Below the pieces are notes generated by a model that worked only from the letters and a program-made list of their open reading frames with translations, searched no databases and was not told where the DNA came from. 64,000 nucleotides of DNA from Paracoccus albus. Lineage in GTDB: Bacteria > Pseudomonadota > Alphaproteobacteria > Rhodobacterales > Rhodobacteraceae. The position numbers were made by a program, and so were the translations under genes. Position 1 is the stretch's first letter. The number at the start of each line of letters is the position of its first letter. This document shows positions 18,444 to 28,282 of the stretch, one piece after another. Location: NCBI RefSeq assembly GCF_027913035.1, contig NZ_CP115775.1, forward strand, positions 1,612,001 through 1,676,000, given 5' to 3'.

Positions 18444-19844
18444 TTAGTTTTGGTAGAGCGTTTCCGGCAGCCAGGTTACCAGCTGCGGGAACAGGACGAT
18501 CAGCCCGCACATCACCAGAACCATGGCGATGAACGGCAGGACGCCGCGGATGATGTCGCCGGTGCTGATATCGGGGGGTGAAATCGCCCGCATATAGAAC
18601 AGTGCATAGCCGAAGGGCGGCGACAGGAAGCTGGTCTGCAACACGACCGCCATCAGCACAACGAACCACAGCGGGCTGACACCCATTTCGTTCACGATCG
18701 GCAGAAAGATCGGAAAGCACAGCAGCACGATGCCGGTCCAGTCAAGGAACATGCCAAGAATGAAGACCGTCACCAGCATGACGACAAGCAGCGTACTGGG
18801 GTTTTCCGCCAGTCCCCGGATCAAATCCTGCGTTGCAGTCAGACCGCCCGTGATGTTGAACACGCCGGTAAAGGCCGTGGCACCCACCACGATGAACAGG
18901 ATCATTGCAGATGTGCGGCCGGTTTCCAGAAAGGCGCTGTAGAAATTGGCTAATGTGAAGCGACCCCGAAAGATCACGATCAGCAGCGCCAGAAGCGCAC
19001 CAATCGCAGATGCCTCTGTCGCGGTGGCGATCCCCATCAGCATGGAACCAAGGATACCGAGGATCAGGATCAGCGGTGGCACGGCCTCGACAATCAGCAT
19101 ACGCCACATGTCACCGCGCGAGATCTGTTCATGCTCGGACACGCGCGGCGCCAGATCGGGTCGGATCACTGCCAGAATATAGACATATACCGCGTACATC
19201 AGTCCAAGAATGACGCCGGGAAGCATGGCACCCGCGAACAATTCCCCGACCGACAAACCCGGCGCATAGGATGCCATCAGGATCAACATGATCGACGGCG
19301 GGATCAGAATACCCAGACAGCCAGAGGCACCGATAAGCCCGGTCGTCAGACGTTTGTCATAGCCATATTGCAGCATCGGTTTCAGCGCCATCACCCCCAT
19401 CACGGTAATCGAAGCCCCGATAATGCCGGTCGTTGCCGCCAGCAGGATAGAGATGAACACGACCGCCAACCCCAATCCGCCGCGAACATTGGCCATCAGG
19501 TGACGCAGCGCCTCGAACATTTTGTCGGTCACGCCGCTGTCGGACAGGAACCTTGCCATCAAGACAAACAGCGGAATCGCGATGAGCGTGAAATTGTCCA
19601 GCACATCGCCAAAAATCCGGTTGATCGTGATGCCCAGCACCATCGGTTTGCCGGCGATGAAAGCACCCAGAATGGCCGTCCCGCCCAGCACGAATGCCAG
19701 CGGGTGCCCCATGAACAGGCCCAGCACCAGCATGCCCGCCATGATCAGCGCAATGGCCCCGCCATCCAGTCCCGGAATGGCCATCCAGCCGACTGACTGG
19801 TTTACGAAAGCGATTGAAGCGTCAATGAATTCAGCGAACATCAT
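18444..19844 (-). CDS. dctM: TRAP transporter large permease, DctM
   Basis: A membrane protein of about 466 residues with a dozen hydrophobic segments, the sodium-coupled transport subunit. Family landmarks include FMGHPLAFVLGGTAI, ATTGIIGASITVMGVMALKP and GASGCLGILIPPSIMLI. ATG 19844 is chosen: it has GGCGGAG at good spacing and overlaps the dctQ stop by 14 bases, as is usual in TRAP operons. Confidence 0.93.
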   Translation of the reverse strand: MMFAEFIDASIAFVNQSVGWMAIPGLDGGAIALIMAGMLVLGLFMGHPLAFVLGGTAILGAFIAGKPMVLGITINRIFGDVLDNFTLIAIPLFVLMARFLSDSGVTDKMFEALRHLMANVRGGLGLAVVFISILLAATTGIIGASITVMGVMALKPMLQYGYDKRLTTGLIGASGCLGILIPPSIMLILMASYAPGLSVGELFAGAMLPGVILGLMYAVYVYILAVIRPDLAPRVSEHEQISRGDMWRMLIVEAVPPLILILGILGSMLMGIATATEASAIGALLALLIVIFRGRFTLANFYSAFLETGRTSAMILFIVVGATAFTGVFNITGGLTATQDLIRGLAENPSTLLVVMLVTVFILGMFLDWTGIVLLCFPIFLPIVNEMGVSPLWFVVLMAVVLQTSFLSPPFGYALFYMRAISPPDISTGDIIRGVLPFIAMVLVMCGLIVLFPQLVTWLPETLYQN

Positions 19845-20346
19845 CAGGCTCCGCCGGGGCGAGGTATTCAACGCGATGCAGGATCAGTTTCAGCAGCTCT
19901 GATATGCCCTGAATCAACAGCAGCACGGCTGCGACGCCCATCGCCAGCTTGATCGGGTAAACCGGCAACTGAACTGCGCCATAGGTCTTTTCCCCCTGCG
20001 CAAGCGAACGCAGCCCGAACTGCCAGCTATACAGCGCGAACACGATGCTGAAGGGCAGGAAAAAGATCACATAGCCTGCGACTTCAACCCAGCGGCGCAG
20101 GCCCGGGCGCATGGTTGCGGTCAGCAGATCGACGCGGACATGGGCCTGATGTCGCAGTGCATAGCCGCCCAGCATGATGAAATAGAAGCCGAAGATCATC
20201 TTTGTCAGATCGAAGGCCCAGGGCGTCGGTGCCTTCATGACATAGCGCATAAAAACGTCGTAAATAATGATGGCGGCAAACACGCCCGCCAAAAGCGATA
20301 CGATTCGTCCGACTGCCTCATTGATCCAGTCTATGACTGCAATCAT
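19831..20346 (-). CDS. dctQ: TRAP transporter small permease, DctQ
   Basis: A 171-residue membrane protein with four helices, starting MIAVIDWINEAVGRIVSLL. The motif RYVMKAPTPWAFDLTKMIFG and the charged HVRVDLL after helix 2 are typical of DctQ. A longer frame reaches upstream to 20616, but those 90 residues look non-coding and would run into the divergent gene's leader. GGGGGA lies upstream of ATG 20346. It is first in the dctQMP operon. Confidence 0.9.
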   Translation of the reverse strand: MIAVIDWINEAVGRIVSLLAGVFAAIIIYDVFMRYVMKAPTPWAFDLTKMIFGFYFIMLGGYALRHQAHVRVDLLTATMRPGLRRWVEVAGYVIFFLPFSIVFALYSWQFGLRSLAQGEKTYGAVQLPVYPIKLAMGVAAVLLLIQGISELLKLILHRVEYLAPAEPDDVR

Positions 20347-20511
20347 TCCTGTTGTCCCCCCGTTATTGGGCCGGAGTGTTTCGGGACTTCCACGGCTTGT
20401 CAACGATTCCGGCCGAGAGAATGCTATCATAATTGAAGCGTATAGATGACATTGCCCTTGACGTAGCTTCGCCAGATGAAACACGGTCGAGCGAATGTGG
20501 GAGGTTGGATG

Positions 20512-22185
20512 ATGCTGAAAGAAGAAGCGACTTTTGACGAAGTTGAACGAAACTTTCAGTGGGATATTCCCGAATTTTATAACATCGGCGTGGATATCTG
20601 CGACAGATGGGCGCAACAGGATGCCGAACGTCTGGCGATCATTGATATAGGTTCGGACGGCAAGGCGAAGGAATACAGTTTCGGCGAACTGAAAGCGCGG
20701 TCGAACCAGCTTGCCAATGCGCTGTCACAGATAGGCATCGGAAAACATGGCGAGACCGGCGACCGTGTCGGCGTGCTGCTGCCCCAGTCCTTTGAAACGG
20801 CGGTCAGCCATGTCGCGGTGTCCAAAATGGGCTGCATCGCGATCCCTCTTTTCACGCTTTTCGGGCAAGAGGCGCTGTTGCACAGGCTGCGCGATTCCGG
20901 CGCGCGCGCTGTCATCACCAATGCCGAAGGCGCGGCCAAGCTGGCCGGTCTGCGTAGCGCGCTTCCCGACCTCAAGGTCATATTTTCCGTCGATGGTCCC
21001 GGCGATGATGTGACCTGCTTTCACACCGCCTGCGACGGGCAATTCGCCGAATTTGCGCCCGTCGACACCCGCGCCGACGATCCGGCGATTCTGATCTATA
21101 CCTCTGGCACGACCGGCAATCCGAAAGGCGCGCTTCACGCCCACCGCGTGTTGCTGGGCCATCTGCCGGGGGTCGAGATCAGCCATAATTTTCTGCCCGG
21201 TCCCGGCGACAGGTTCTGGACACCTGCCGACTGGGCGTGGATCGGCGGGCTGCTGGATGTGATGATGCCCGCCCTGCATCACGCGATTCCGGTGGTCGCC
21301 TGCCGCTTTGCCAAGTTCACGCCAGAGGCCGCCTTCGACCTGATCCGGGATTACAACATCCGGAACGCCTTCCTGCCCCCCACAGCCCTGAAGATCATGC
21401 GCCAGCATCCTGATGCGGAAAGCTATGGCCTGAACATGCGCTCTGTCGCCAGCGGAGGAGAGACGCTTGGCGCGGAACTGCTGGATTGGGGCCGCAAGGT
21501 TTTCGGCACAACGATTAACGAATTCTACGGCCAGACTGAGTGCAACATGATCGTATCATGCGCCTCGGCCCTGGAAGATCCCGTGCCGGGTTGGATGGGA
21601 CGCCCGGTTCCGGGCCACACTGTCGCGGTTATTGATCCTGATACCGGGCAAATTCTTGAAGAAGGCGAAGAAGGCGCCATCGCGGTCAAGGCGCCGGACC
21701 CGGTGATGTTTCTGAACTATTGGAACAACCCCGAGGCCACGGAAGAGAAATTTATCGAAGGACCGGATGGAAAATGGCTGCTGACAGGGGATCGCGGCAC
21801 GCGCGATGCGCAGGGGCGTCTGCGCTTTGTCGGGCGTGACGACGACGTCATCAGCTCTGCCGGATACCGGATCGGTCCGGCAGAAATTGAAAACAGCCTG
21901 ATCTCTCACCCCGCCGTGCAGATGGCCGGCGTGGTGGGCAAGCCGGACCCGCTTCGCGGATCGGTGGTTGCCGCTTATCTGGTGCTGAATGAAGGCTACA
22001 GCCCGTCTGACGATCTGGCCCAGCAGATCGCCGGTCACGTCAAATCGCATCTGGCAGCCTATGAATATCCGCGCGTCGTGCGCTTCGTCGAGGCCCTGCC
22101 GATGACCACGACCGGCAAGATCATCCGCGCCGACTTGCGGCGCCTGGCCGAGGACGAAGCGGCAGCAGAAAAGGAACATCAATGA
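20512..22185 (+). CDS. AMP-forming acyl-CoA synthetase, medium-chain-like
   Basis: An adenylate-forming enzyme of about 557 residues. The P-loop YTSGTTGNPKGALHAH, the A5-like EFYGQTECN, LLTGDRG and the hinge GRDDDVISSAGYRIGP are all intact, with the catalytic lysine in PMTTTGKIIRADLRR near the C terminus. The fold is closest to acetyl-/medium-chain acyl-CoA synthetases. GGGAGG precedes ATG 20512 by seven bases; starts at 20509 and 20476 are also in frame. It is coupled to a crotonase and divergent from the TRAP genes, so it may activate the acid that the TRAP system imports. Confidence 0.9.
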   Translation: MLKEEATFDEVERNFQWDIPEFYNIGVDICDRWAQQDAERLAIIDIGSDGKAKEYSFGELKARSNQLANALSQIGIGKHGETGDRVGVLLPQSFETAVSHVAVSKMGCIAIPLFTLFGQEALLHRLRDSGARAVITNAEGAAKLAGLRSALPDLKVIFSVDGPGDDVTCFHTACDGQFAEFAPVDTRADDPAILIYTSGTTGNPKGALHAHRVLLGHLPGVEISHNFLPGPGDRFWTPADWAWIGGLLDVMMPALHHAIPVVACRFAKFTPEAAFDLIRDYNIRNAFLPPTALKIMRQHPDAESYGLNMRSVASGGETLGAELLDWGRKVFGTTINEFYGQTECNMIVSCASALEDPVPGWMGRPVPGHTVAVIDPDTGQILEEGEEGAIAVKAPDPVMFLNYWNNPEATEEKFIEGPDGKWLLTGDRGTRDAQGRLRFVGRDDDVISSAGYRIGPAEIENSLISHPAVQMAGVVGKPDPLRGSVVAAYLVLNEGYSPSDDLAQQIAGHVKSHLAAYEYPRVVRFVEALPMTTTGKIIRADLRRLAEDEAAAEKEHQ

Positions 22186-22958
22186 GCACGCCATCGGAAC
22201 GGGTTCTGTTCGAAACACGCGGCGCCATCGCCATCGTCACCCTGAACCGGCCCGAGCAGCGCAATGCGCTCGATCGCGAAACAACCATCGCCCTGCGCGA
22301 GGTCTTCGACCGCATTGAAAGCGATGACAGCCTGCGGGTCAGCATCCTTGCCAGCAATGGTCCGGTCTTTTCCGCCGGCATGGACCTGAAAGCCTTCCTG
22401 ACCGGCGAGGCAGAGGATATTCTGTTCGGGCCGGGCGGTTTCGGCGGCTTCGTCAGCCGGGACCGGGCAAAGCCTGTTATAGCCTGTGTGCAGGGTGCGG
22501 CGCTTGCGGGTGGGTTTGAACTGGTGCTGGCCTGCGATCTGGTCGTTGCCGCGCACACCGCCATCTTCGGCCTGCCAGAGTCGCGCCTTGGTTTAATCGC
22601 CGGTGGCGGCGGCGCATTCCGTGTGGGACAGCGGCTACCGCCCGTCATCGCCAATGAGATCCTGTTGCTCGGCGGTCGCTTCGACGCGATGCAGGCGCAG
22701 GCATGGGGTCTGATCAATAGCGCGACTGACGGCGACCCTATGGACGATGCCATGAAGATGGCCGAACAGATCGCCGCAAATGCGCCCCTGTCCATTGCCG
22801 CAAGCCTGCGTGTCGCGCGCGATGCTGCAGCGACGAACGACAGCGGATTCTGGGCCCAGAATGACGCGGAACTGCGCGCCCTGATCGCCAGCGACGACGC
22901 AAAAGAAGGCGCGCGGGCATTCGCGGAAAAACGCCCGCCGGAATGGCGCGGGACATAG
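22182..22958 (+). CDS. Enoyl-CoA hydratase/isomerase family protein
   Basis: A 258-residue crotonase with oxyanion-hole segments FSAGMDLKAFL (about 63-73) and GAALAGGFELVLACD (about 105-119). The Glu expected near LPESRLGLIAGGGG is present. ATG 22182 overlaps the synthetase stop (ATGA), so the two are translated together. The chemistry (hydration, isomerisation or hydrolysis) cannot be fixed from sequence. Confidence 0.9.
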   Translation: MSTPSERVLFETRGAIAIVTLNRPEQRNALDRETTIALREVFDRIESDDSLRVSILASNGPVFSAGMDLKAFLTGEAEDILFGPGGFGGFVSRDRAKPVIACVQGAALAGGFELVLACDLVVAAHTAIFGLPESRLGLIAGGGGAFRVGQRLPPVIANEILLLGGRFDAMQAQAWGLINSATDGDPMDDAMKMAEQIAANAPLSIAASLRVARDAAATNDSGFWAQNDAELRALIASDDAKEGARAFAEKRPPEWRGT

Positions 22959-23117
22959 CGTCACCCTGCCCTTGCGCCGGACAGGTCGCGCTGTTCGCTT
23001 AACCATATAAAGGCGCAACACCCCAATCCCTTGCGGCCTGCCCGATCCTGACCGCAAACCCTTGCCCCGAACCGGCGCTTCATGAGATAAACATAAAAAT
23101 CAATAAATGAGCAGCGC

Positions 23118-25085
23118 ATGGCCGACGATCTCTTTCCGACGACTCAGGACGACAAAAGCTATTCCGCCGCCTCGATCGAGGTGCTGGAGGGGCTGGAACC
23201 CGTCCGAAAGCGCCCCGGCATGTATATCGGCGGCACGGATGAACGAGCGCTGCACCACCTTGTGGCGGAAATTCTCGACAACTCGATGGATGAAGCCGTC
23301 GCGGGCCATGCCAGCCGGATCGAGGTCGAGTTGCTGGCCGACTATTCTGTTGTTGTCCGCGATAACGGGCGCGGCATCCCGATTGATCCGCACCCGAAAT
23401 TCCCCGGCAAATCCGCGCTAGAGGTGATCCTCTGCACCCTGCACGCGGGCGGCAAGTTTTCGGGCGACGCCTATCAAACCTCGGGCGGTCTGCACGGCGT
23501 CGGCGCATCGGTCGTGAACGCGCTGTCGGACAGCCTTGTGGTGCAGGTCGCGCGCAACAAGGAACTGTTCGAACAGCGCTTCTCTCGCGGCGTCCCGCTT
23601 GGTCCGGTTGAGAAAGTCGGCGCCGCCCCGAACCGGCGCGGCACGACCGTCACCTTCCACGCGGATGAGGAGATCTTTGGCCATCACCGCTTCAAGCCCG
23701 CGCGGCTGCTGAAAATGGTGAAGTCGAAGGCCTACCTGTTCAGCGGCGTGGAAATCCGCTGGAAATCGGAAATCGACGACGGCGAGACGCCGACCGAAGC
23801 GGTGTTCCACTTCCCCGGCGGACTGGCTGATTACCTGACCGAGACACTGGACGGCGTCACCACCTATTCGGATCGTCCCTTTGCCGGAAATGTCGATTTT
23901 CAGGGCCGTTTCGGCGTGCCCGGCAAGGTCGATTGGGCGATCAACTGGACACCTTCACGCGACGGGTTCATCCAGTCCTATTGTAACACCGTCCCCACGC
24001 CCGAAGGCGGCACGCATGAGGCCGGTTTCTGGGCCGCGATCCTGAAAGGTGTTCGCGCCTATGGTGAGTTGGCGAATAACAAGAAGGCCGCCCAGATCAC
24101 GCGCGAGGACCTGCTGACCGGCGGCTGCGCGCTTGTTTCCTGCTTTATCCGCGAGCCGGAATTCGTCGGTCAGACCAAGGACCGGCTGGCCACGGTCGAG
24201 GCGCAGCGTCTGGTCGAAGGCGCGGTGCGCGACCATTTCGACAACTGGCTGGCGGCGGATCCGAAATCGGCGGGCGCAATCCTCGATTTCCTGATCCTGC
24301 GCGCCGAAGAGCGTCTGCGCCGCCGTCAGGAAAAGGAAACGCAGCGCAAGACCGCGACGCAAAAGCTGCGCCTGCCGGGCAAGCTTGTCGATTGTTCGGC
24401 CAAGAACCGCAGCGGGACCGAACTGTTCATCGTCGAGGGCGACTCGGCCGGTGGTTCCGCCAAACAGGCGCGGGACCGGACGACGCAGGCTTTGCTGCCG
24501 CTGAAAGGCAAGATCCTGAACGTGCTGGGTGCGGCCTCGGGCAAGCTTGGATCGAATGCGGAGATCAGCGATCTCTGTCAGGCGCTTGGCGTTGGCATGG
24601 GCACAAAATTCAACCTCGACGATCTGCGCTATGACAAGATCATCATCATGACCGATGCCGATGTGGACGGCGCGCATATCGCATCGCTGCTGATGACGTT
24701 TTTCTTCACGCAGATGCGCCCAATGATCGACAAAGGGCACCTCTATCTGGCCTGCCCACCGCTTTACCGGCTGACGCAAGGGGCGGAGCGCGTCTATGTC
24801 GCCGATGATGCGGAGAAAGAGCGGTTGATGGAAACGGGCATCGGCGGACGCGGCAAGATCGACGTGCAGCGCTTCAAAGGTCTGGGGGAGATGGATGCCA
24901 AGGACCTGAAGGACACGACGATGAACCCCGCCTCTCGCAAGCTGATCCGGGTCACCATTGACGAAGACGCGGCAGGCGAAACCGGCGATCTGGTCGAGCG
25001 GCTGATGGGTAAAAAGCCCGAGCTGCGCTTCGAATATATTCAGGAAAATGCCCGCTTCGTGGAGGAAGAAGGGCTGGATGTCTGA
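23118..25085 (+). CDS. parE: DNA topoisomerase IV subunit B
   Basis: This 655-residue ATPase subunit of topoisomerase IV decatenates daughter chromosomes. The GHKL ATP site includes EILDNSMDEAVAGHA and VVRDNGRGIPID; the TOPRIM domain has LFIVEGDSAGGSAKQARDR and MTDADVDGAHIASLL; the C end has the RFKGLGEMDAKDL motif. The size suits ParE better than the longer GyrB. A clear ribosome site is lacking before ATG 23118. Confidence 0.95.
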   Translation: MADDLFPTTQDDKSYSAASIEVLEGLEPVRKRPGMYIGGTDERALHHLVAEILDNSMDEAVAGHASRIEVELLADYSVVVRDNGRGIPIDPHPKFPGKSALEVILCTLHAGGKFSGDAYQTSGGLHGVGASVVNALSDSLVVQVARNKELFEQRFSRGVPLGPVEKVGAAPNRRGTTVTFHADEEIFGHHRFKPARLLKMVKSKAYLFSGVEIRWKSEIDDGETPTEAVFHFPGGLADYLTETLDGVTTYSDRPFAGNVDFQGRFGVPGKVDWAINWTPSRDGFIQSYCNTVPTPEGGTHEAGFWAAILKGVRAYGELANNKKAAQITREDLLTGGCALVSCFIREPEFVGQTKDRLATVEAQRLVEGAVRDHFDNWLAADPKSAGAILDFLILRAEERLRRRQEKETQRKTATQKLRLPGKLVDCSAKNRSGTELFIVEGDSAGGSAKQARDRTTQALLPLKGKILNVLGAASGKLGSNAEISDLCQALGVGMGTKFNLDDLRYDKIIIMTDADVDGAHIASLLMTFFFTQMRPMIDKGHLYLACPPLYRLTQGAERVYVADDAEKERLMETGIGGRGKIDVQRFKGLGEMDAKDLKDTTMNPASRKLIRVTIDEDAAGETGDLVERLMGKKPELRFEYIQENARFVEEEGLDV

Positions 25086-25779
25086 CGGCGGCGGCGCTTC
25101 AGAGGAACTGCGCCTGACCGACAGCCTTGTCCGGCGCGCCAGCCGCGAGGTTGACGGTCTGCTTTACCGACCCGAATGGCATCTGCTTGAGGAAGCCGAT
25201 CTGGACCGCTTGGCAGAGCAGCTGATTGGCAATCGCCAACGCCCGATTCCGATCTTCGCCTATGGCTCGCTGATCTGGAATCCCGGCTTTGCCGTCGCGG
25301 CGCGACACCGTGCCACCGCAATCGGGTGGCATAGGCAGTTCAATATTCCGCTGGACCACTTCCGTGGCACGCCGGAACTTCCAGGACTTATGCTGGCGCT
25401 CGCTTCTGGCGGCAGCTGCGAAGGTCTGGTGATGGAGATCGAGCCGGGGACCGAGACCGAATCGATGCGTGCGATCCTTAAGCGTGAACTCGTCGCGCGG
25501 GAGCTTTCGGGCAATGCCCGATGGATCGAGGTTGAGACGGCGCAGGGACGGTCAGAGGCGCTGACATTTTATGCCGATCCTGTCGATATCGACCTGACCG
25601 ATCTGCCTGTCGCCGAGCAGGCAAGGCTGTTGTCGCGGGCCAATGGCGCCGCAGGTTCCGGCGCAGAATACCTGCAACGCACCGCGCAGGGGTTGCAACA
25701 GGCCGGCATTCACGACGCCTATATCTGGCAATTGCAGGATCTTGTTGCGAGCGAGATTGAGGGCTGGGGCGAAGAATAG
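25078..25779 (+). CDS. Gamma-glutamylcyclotransferase, ChaC-like
   Basis: A 233-residue ChaC-family protein, starting MSDGGGASEELRLTDS at ATG 25078, eight bases inside parE. The substrate-binding YGSL motif is in IPIFAYGSLIWNPGF near 60-74, and the GTPELPGLMLALASGGSCEG segment is typical of ChaC. These enzymes cut the gamma-glutamyl bond of glutathione to release 5-oxoproline and Cys-Gly. It is cotranscribed with parE by overlap only; a functional tie is not evident. Confidence 0.88.
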   Translation: MSDGGGASEELRLTDSLVRRASREVDGLLYRPEWHLLEEADLDRLAEQLIGNRQRPIPIFAYGSLIWNPGFAVAARHRATAIGWHRQFNIPLDHFRGTPELPGLMLALASGGSCEGLVMEIEPGTETESMRAILKRELVARELSGNARWIEVETAQGRSEALTFYADPVDIDLTDLPVAEQARLLSRANGAAGSGAEYLQRTAQGLQQAGIHDAYIWQLQDLVASEIEGWGEE

Positions 25780-25786
25780 CGATCGG

Positions 25787-25941
25787 AACTTCATTCCGAT
25801 GCTGAATGATGCGCCGTCCGTCCCGATCCCGAAATCTGCTGCACCGAAACTGAAGCCAATCAGCCCACCCGCCCAGACCTGTTGTGGCGTGTGTTTACCC
25901 GCCTGATCGCGGCTGTATCCGGTCGCAGTTGCAGCCACATT
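25787..25941 (-). pseudogene. Remnant of a PAP2-type phosphatase C terminus
   Basis: In the 334-base gap between chaC and clpX the minus strand reads ATATGYSRDQAGKHTPQQVW followed by AGGLIGFSFG. This matches the third PAP2 phosphatase motif (SR, five residues, H, three residues, then normally Asp), except that Gln replaces the Asp. A stop lies just upstream in frame and the reading runs into chaC. No first half is present, so I read it as a decayed fragment. Confidence 0.4.
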
Positions 25942-26064
25942 CCGCCATTAAAGTTACCCGAGTGTCACGGCAATTGAGCGTCAGGCTTATTCGCCGGGCG
26001 CGAGGAGAAGATCGTGTGTTCGGTCTGCAGGCCCCGGATAGACCTGTTCCGTCAAAACGAGAAA

Positions 26065-26087
26065 TGGCCCGGTTCAGCACCGGGCCA
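26065..26087 (-). terminator. Rho-independent terminator of clpX
   Basis: Perfect eight-base stem TGGCCCGG/CCGGGCCA with a seven-base loop, followed on the minus strand by TTTCTCGTTTT. It lies 27 bases after the clpX stop. Confidence 0.85.
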
Positions 26088-26113
26088 TCGTCATTTTCCA
26101 TAAGCCCGCGCAA

Positions 26114-27376
26114 TCAGACTGCGGTTTTTGCGCTTTCTTTCTTGGCATCGGCGTGAATGATCAGCGGTTTGGCGGAAGCGTTTTCAACCGCTTCCTCGTT
26201 CACCACGACCTCTTCAACGCTTTCCATGCCCGGAAGGTCGAACATCGTATCGAGAAGAATGTCTTCCATGATGGAGCGCAGGCCACGCGCACCTGTCTTG
26301 CGCTTGATCGCACGGCGCGAGATAGCCGTCAGCGCGTCATCGGTGAAGGTCAATTTCGCGCCTTCGATATCGAACAGGCGCTGATACTGCTTGACCAAGG
26401 CATTTTTCGGCTTGGTCAGAATGGTGATCAGCGCGTCCTCATCCAGATCGGTCAGCGTCGCGATGACCGGCAAACGACCGACAAATTCAGGGATCAGCCC
26501 GAATTTCAGCAGATCTTCTGGTTCCAGATCCTTGAACACCTCACCCACGCCGCGATCGTCGTCATCCTTGACCTCGGCACCGAAGCCCATCGCCGTGCCC
26601 TTATTGCGCTGTGCGATGATGCGATCCAGACCGGCAAAGGCACCGCCACAGACGAACAGGATATTCGTGGTATCGACCTGCAGAAATTCCTGCTGCGGAT
26701 GCTTGCGCCCACCCTGCGGCGGCACGGAAGCCACAGTGCCTTCCATGATCTTCAGCAGAGCCTGCTGCACGCCTTCACCGGACACATCGCGGGTTATCGA
26801 GGGGTTGTCGGATTTGCGCGTAATTTTATCGACTTCGTCAATATAAACGATGCCGCGCTGTGCGCGTTCGACGTTGTATTCCGATGCCTGAAGCAGCTTC
26901 AGAATGATATTCTCGACATCCTCACCCACATAACCGGCTTCGGTCAGGGTGGTGGCATCGGCCATCGTGAACGGCACATCCAGAATCCGCGCCAGCGTCT
27001 GAGCCAGCAAGGTCTTGCCGCAGCCGGTCGGGCCGATCAGCAGGATGTTGGATTTCGCCAGTTCGATATCCGACTTCGACCCGTGGTTCAGGCGCTTGTA
27101 ATGGTTATGCACGGCGACCGACAGAACCCGCTTGGCGCGTTCCTGACCGATCACGTAATCATCAAGAACCTGGCAGATTTCCAGCGGAGTGGGGACGCCC
27201 TCTCCCGATTTCAGGCCAGAGGATTTCGTTTCCTCGCGGATGATATCCATGCAAAGCTCGACGCATTCATCACAGATGAATACGGTCGGGCCTGCGATCA
27301 GCTTGCGGACCTCATGCTGGCTCTTCCCGCAGAAACTGCAGTAGAGCGTGTTTTTGCTATCGGTCTCATTCGCCAT
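26114..27376 (-). CDS. clpX: ATP-dependent Clp protease ATP-binding subunit ClpX
   Basis: This 420-residue AAA+ unfoldase delivers substrates to ClpP. The N-terminal zinc domain has CSFCGKSQ and [10 protein letters not shown]. Walker A is [12 protein letters not shown], Walker B is [10 protein letters not shown], and the pore loop [10 protein letters not shown] and the ClpP-binding IGF-like region are in normal place. It is 114 bases downstream of clpP on the same strand. Confidence 0.97.
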   Translation of the reverse strand: MANETDSKNTLYCSFCGKSQHEVRKLIAGPTVFICDECVELCMDIIREETKSSGLKSGEGVPTPLEICQVLDDYVIGQERAKRVLSVAVHNHYKRLNHGSKSDIELAKSNILLIGPTGCGKTLLAQTLARILDVPFTMADATTLTEAGYVGEDVENIILKLLQASEYNVERAQRGIVYIDEVDKITRKSDNPSITRDVSGEGVQQALLKIMEGTVASVPPQGGRKHPQQEFLQVDTTNILFVCGGAFAGLDRIIAQRNKGTAMGFGAEVKDDDDRGVGEVFKDLEPEDLLKFGLIPEFVGRLPVIATLTDLDEDALITILTKPKNALVKQYQRLFDIEGAKLTFTDDALTAISRRAIKRKTGARGLRSIMEDILLDTMFDLPGMESVEEVVVNEEAVENASAKPLIIHADAKKESAKTAV

Positions 27377-27490
27377 GCTTCGTCCTTACGTCTTGGCCGT
27401 TCGCCGTCTTTCCGCCCATGTTAGGGGCGCAAGTCGTCCGCCTCAATCCCCAAACGGCATAAGAAACCTTAAGGGTTTTGCGTGCGGCGG

Positions 27491-28123
27491 TCACTTCTTC
27501 TCCGGCTCTGCCTTGCCGCGGGGGCTCAGAACCTCGTCGATCAGACCCCACTCCTTTGCCTCTTCCGGCGACATGAAGCGGTCACGCTCCAACGCTTCTT
27601 CCACAGCTTCCAGAGACTGGCCGGTGTGATGAACGTAGATTTCGTTCAGGCGCTGCTTCAGCTTCTGTGTTTCCTGCGCATGGATAAGAATATCCGTTGC
27701 CTGACCCTGAAAGCCGCCCGATGGCTGGTGCACCATGACGCGGCTGTTCGGCAGAGAGTAACGCTGCCCCTTCTCACCCGCCGCCAGCAGCAGCGAGCCC
27801 ATCGAAGATGCCTGACCGATCACCAGCGTCGAAACACGAGGCTTGATATATTGCATCGTGTCATAGATCGACAGGCCAGAGGTCACGACGCCGCCGGGGC
27901 TGTTAATATACATCGAAATTTCCTTGGACGGATTTTCCGCCTCAAGGAAAAGAAGCTGCGCGCAGATCAGCGTCGACATGCCGTCATGGACGGGGCCCGA
28001 GACGAAGATGATCCGTTCCTTCAGCAGCCGCGAAAATATGTCATAGGCCCGTTCACCACGAGAGGTCTGTTCGACCACCATCGGAACAAGCGTGTTCATG
28101 TAAAATTCTGCCGGATCGCTCAT
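27491..28123 (-). CDS. clpP: ATP-dependent Clp protease proteolytic subunit
   Basis: A 210-residue serine peptidase with the catalytic triad Ser107 (GQASSMGS), His132 (MVHQPSGG) and an Asp in ALERDRFMS. It assembles as a tetradecamer and is loaded by ClpX, encoded next. Length is normal. It is divergent from pth across a 159-base gap. Confidence 0.97.
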   Translation of the reverse strand: MSDPAEFYMNTLVPMVVEQTSRGERAYDIFSRLLKERIIFVSGPVHDGMSTLICAQLLFLEAENPSKEISMYINSPGGVVTSGLSIYDTMQYIKPRVSTLVIGQASSMGSLLLAAGEKGQRYSLPNSRVMVHQPSGGFQGQATDILIHAQETQKLKQRLNEIYVHHTGQSLEAVEEALERDRFMSPEEAKEWGLIDEVLSPRGKAEPEKK

Positions 28124-28282
28124 GCGTCTTCCCTGCCCGATTGTTTTGGCCCTGCCAAGGTTTCGATTCGAAGCCCAAAGGGCGATGTTCTACCTGTGAT
28201 AGGTTGACAGAGTCTTAGTAACGCCCGATCTCATCCGCAAGGGATGGATCGAATTTGAGATTGAATGCAGGTGGGTTAGGTC

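Noticed and set aside
17325-20346. Second ectoine TRAP transporter
   Set aside because: The binding protein resembles the TakP/2-oxoacid branch, and its neighbours are acyl-CoA enzymes; the ueh genes fill the ectoine role.
27465-27482. AAACC-TTAAG-type palindrome between clpP and clpX as a terminator
   Set aside because: Short AT-rich stem with no stable GC arm; clpP and clpX may be co-transcribed.
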